Position numbers and translations under genes: made by a program
Notes under the pieces: model-generated
Told to the model about the DNA's origin: nothing
Databases searched by the model: none
Seen by the model: the letters and a program-made list of their open reading frames with translations, nothing else
In this document: one piece after another, positions 23,595-25,568 of the stretch
How the letters are laid out: each line of letters opens with the position of its first letter
Position numbering within the stretch: position 1 is the first letter of the stretch
Source of the DNA: Rhodobacteraceae bacterium UBA2776
GTDB taxonomy: Bacteria > Pseudomonadota > Alphaproteobacteria > Rhodobacterales > Rhodobacteraceae
NCBI GenBank assembly: GCA_002352425.1
Contig: DEIK01000093.1
Coordinates: 7,885 to 33,452 of the forward strand
Length of the DNA: 25,568 nt
Direction of reading: 5' to 3'

Positions 23595-24806
23595 TTAAGG
23601 TAAGGCGCGTTCGCGGCGGATCACATAGTGGATTGCAACAAACGCAAGGGTTCCGCTAACCAGCATCAGCCACAACAATGGGAAGGCCCCTGCTTCAACG
23701 GACAGCAAAAAGCCGGAAAACGCCGCGATGGCGGCCCCACCACCAACCTGCAGTGCGCCCCCCAATCCGGCAGCTGAACCGGCTAAGCTGGGGCGCACGG
23801 ACAACATGCCAGCATTTGCATTTGGCAAAATCATACCATTGCCGATACCCACGGTTGGCATGAAGGCAAAGAACACAAAAGGCGACCCGAACCCCAGATA
23901 AAACAAAACCAGCGAGCAGGCTATGCCGCAGGTCATGATTATGCTGCCAAGCAGGATCATCGGGTTGATGCCGACCCGCGTTGAAAACCGTCCCGAGATG
24001 AAATTCCCAACCATATAGCCGACAGAAACCGCGCCAAAAGACAAGCCCATCCAGATCGGGCTCATCTGGAACAGCTTTTCCCCGACAAAGGCCGCGCCGC
24101 CCAGATAGGCGAAAAAGGTGCCCGAGCCAAAGGTGGCGGACATCGCATACCCCCAAAACCGCCGACTGAGTAGCAGCTCGGGGTATTGTTTAAATTGTGC
24201 GCTAAAACTGGTGTTTTGTGTGGTCGAGGTCTCGCCAAGGTCGGCCCAGGAAATGGCCAGCAGCAATATCCCAAGGATCATCAAGGTCCAAAACGTGGCC
24301 TGCCAGCCGAAATAGGTGTCGAGGATGCCGCCAAAAAACGGGCCGATCATGGGTGAGATCGACATGCCCATGGTGACATAACCGATCATCGAGGCGGCTT
24401 CGGCGCCGGGCACCATATCGCGTACAACGGCGCGCGACAAGGCCATGCCCGTGGTAATCACCGCCTGCAATATGCGAAATCCAAGGAAGATTTGGGCGTT
24501 CGGAGCCAAAATACAGCCCAAGGTGGCGACAATGAAGATCGCGCCACCCGACAAAATGATTGGACGGCGTCCGTATCGGTCAGACAGCGGGCCGATCAGC
24601 AACTGTAATATCGCGGTCACCGCCAAATACAGCGACACTGATAGCTGCATCGTCTTATAATCCACGCTAAAGTGGTCTGCCATCGCCGGAATCGAGGGCA
24701 AAAACATGTTCAAAGACAATGCGGGCAGGGCTGCGAGCAGTATCAGGGTTGAGATATGTGGGGGCGTCGCGCGGTCCATATACCGCACATGAGGTTTCTG
24801 CGTCAT
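23595..24806 (-). CDS. Bcr/CflA-type MFS efflux transporter
   Basis: This 403-residue inner-membrane protein has about twelve hydrophobic helices and the MFS motif GPLSDRYGRRP between helices 2 and 3. The opening LNMFLPSIPAMADHFSV and RAVVRDMVPG near helix 5 are typical of the Bcr/CflA multidrug subfamily of proton-driven exporters. The ATG at 24806 gives the usual N terminus but has no clear ribosome site; an in-frame ATG at 24779 is an alternative. It lies between the pccR-type gene, same strand, and pccB, divergent, so its promoter shares the region with the TTTGCA repeats. An export role for organic acids or drugs is possible; the substrate is unknown. Confidence 0.87.
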   Translation of the reverse strand: MTQKPHVRYMDRATPPHISTLILLAALPALSLNMFLPSIPAMADHFSVDYKTMQLSVSLYLAVTAILQLLIGPLSDRYGRRPIILSGGAIFIVATLGCILAPNAQIFLGFRILQAVITTGMALSRAVVRDMVPGAEAASMIGYVTMGMSISPMIGPFFGGILDTYFGWQATFWTLMILGILLLAISWADLGETSTTQNTSFSAQFKQYPELLLSRRFWGYAMSATFGSGTFFAYLGGAAFVGEKLFQMSPIWMGLSFGAVSVGYMVGNFISGRFSTRVGINPMILLGSIIMTCGIACSLVLFYLGFGSPFVFFAFMPTVGIGNGMILPNANAGMLSVRPSLAGSAAGLGGALQVGGGAAIAAFSGFLLSVEAGAFPLLWLMLVSGTLAFVAIHYVIRRERALP

Positions 24807-24885
24807 TAATCTGAACTATCGGGTTCGATTGACATTGTCCATTATATTTCAGCACAAGTGGGGCTGCGTAAATGCACAGGGCGTA

Positions 24886-24985
24886 TTTGCAGATTTGCAG
24901 TTAGCAATCTGATGGCCGTGCATGATTTGCAAATTTACTGGAATCCGCTTTGTTCTAGGGCTTGGCAGGTATAGGCTGTTGCAAA
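24886..24985. promoter_or_regulatory. TTTGCA repeat cluster upstream of pccB (candidate PccR operator)
   Basis: TTTGCAGA-TTTGCAG (24886-24900), TTTGCAAA (24926-24933) and a further TTGCAAA (24979-24985) lie in the 199-nt region between the divergent MFS and pccB genes. The first two reproduce the pair before the pccR-type gene, but with 40 rather than 30 nt between starts. The spacing keeps both on the same face of the helix. Control of both pccB and the MFS gene is possible. Confidence 0.7.
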
Positions 24986-25005
24986 CGAAAATCGGAGGTG
25001 TGCCT

Positions 25006-25568
25006 GTGAAAGATATCCAGCAAGAACTAATAGACCGTCGTGCCGAAGCCCATCTGGGCGGGGGCGAGCGCCGCATTCAGGCGCAGCATTCCAAGGGCAA
25101 GTTGACCGCGCGTGAGCGCATTGATCTGCTGCTGGATGAGGATTCCTTTGAGGAGTTCGACATGTTCGTTACTCATCGCTGCACCGATTTTGGTATGGAA
25201 AAACAAAAACATGCTGGCGATGGCGTAATCACCGGTTGGGGCACTGTCAACGGGCGCATGGTCTATGTCTATAGTCAGGACTTTACTGTCTTTGGCGGGT
25301 CATTGTCGGAAACACACGCACAGAAAATCTGCAAGATCATGGACATGGCGATGCAAAATGGCGCGCCGGTTATTGGCCTGAACGACAGCGGCGGCGCGCG
25401 AATCCAAGAGGGCGTTGCTTCCTTGGCCGGTTATGCCGAAGTGTTCCAGCGCAACATCATGGCCTCGGGCGTTGTGCCGCAGATCAGCGTGATCATGGGG
25501 CCATGCGCGGGCGGGGCGGTTTACTCCCCTGCCATCACGGACTTTATTTTTATGGTGCGCGATAGCTC
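25006..25568 (+). CDS. pccB: Propionyl-CoA carboxylase beta subunit, 5' part
   Basis: The first 187 residues of a biotin-dependent carboxyltransferase run off the window; the full protein should be about 510 residues. The start is a GTG with GGAGG 7 nt upstream. The sequence KGKLTARERIDLLLDEDSFEE, the HAGDGVITGWGTVNGR stretch, FTVFGGSLSETHAQKI, and GLNDSGGARIQEGV (acyl-CoA binding region) followed by GPCAGGAVYSPA are those of PccB, which carboxylates propionyl-CoA to methylmalonyl-CoA together with the biotin-carrying PccA. The regulator and TTTGCA repeats nearby support propionyl-CoA rather than other acyl-CoA substrates. Confidence 0.93.
   Translation, partial: MKDIQQELIDRRAEAHLGGGERRIQAQHSKGKLTARERIDLLLDEDSFEEFDMFVTHRCTDFGMEKQKHAGDGVITGWGTVNGRMVYVYSQDFTVFGGSLSETHAQKICKIMDMAMQNGAPVIGLNDSGGARIQEGVASLAGYAEVFQRNIMASGVVPQISVIMGPCAGGAVYSPAITDFIFMVRDS

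Noticed and set aside
1..25568. CRISPR array, insertion sequence, prophage or toxin-antitoxin locus
   Set aside because: No regularly spaced repeats, transposase, integrase or phage genes were seen; the one XRE-type protein is a full-length ScfR-family regulator.

Overview
This window looks like a chromosomal segment of a marine alphaproteobacterium of the Rhodobacteraceae (Roseobacter group). The evidence is protein family content and gene order: a BetI/BetC/BetB/BetA choline-O-sulfate operon, a PccR/ScfR-type regulator close to pccB, MgtE followed by 5-formyltetrahydrofolate cyclo-ligase, an ArgP/ArgO pair, and intergenic hairpin repeats of a style I remember from that group. That placement is from memory, with no database search. 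Genes are dense, many neighbours overlap by 4 nt, and I see no insertion sequence, phage, CRISPR array, rRNA or tRNA gene.

Layout. 1-204: non-coding leader with small hairpins and a tandem repeat. 205-3757: a HisN-type phosphatase directly followed by 8-oxoguanine deaminase, facing a convergent guanine deaminase; the two deaminases suggest salvage or catabolism of oxidised and normal guanine. 3891-7693: MgtE magnesium channel, 5-formyl-THF cyclo-ligase, a YmdB-like metallophosphoesterase and an EamA exporter. 7703-12076: two paralogous SLC13-type permeases with paired RCK_C domains, pointing toward each other, with a membrane M50 metalloprotease between them. 12198-15457: YebC, then a LysR (ArgP-like) regulator divergent from an ArgO/LysE exporter, then a second EamA transporter.

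15468-21769 is the osmoprotectant block: a long dyad that is the probable BetI operator, then betI, a Cys-rich lipoprotein, betC, betB, a cloverleaf-like structured spacer, betA and a thermonuclease-like gene 3 nt after betA. BetC would release choline from choline-O-sulfate; BetA and BetB would oxidise it to glycine betaine; BetI would repress until choline is present. The lipoprotein and nuclease are the unexplained passengers.

21840-25568: a YdcH-like small protein, a convergent PccR/ScfR-type regulator, a Bcr/CflA-type MFS exporter, and the 5' part of pccB running off the window. Matching TTTGCA-type repeat clusters sit upstream of both the regulator and pccB, so this end reads as a propionyl-CoA control module in which an efflux gene lies between regulator and target.

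No wholly new multi-gene system is evident. The best leads are the cloverleaf-like element between betB and betA, the Cys-rich lipoprotein inside the bet operon, the PccR-type operator pairs spaced one helical turn apart, and the intergenic hairpin repeats.
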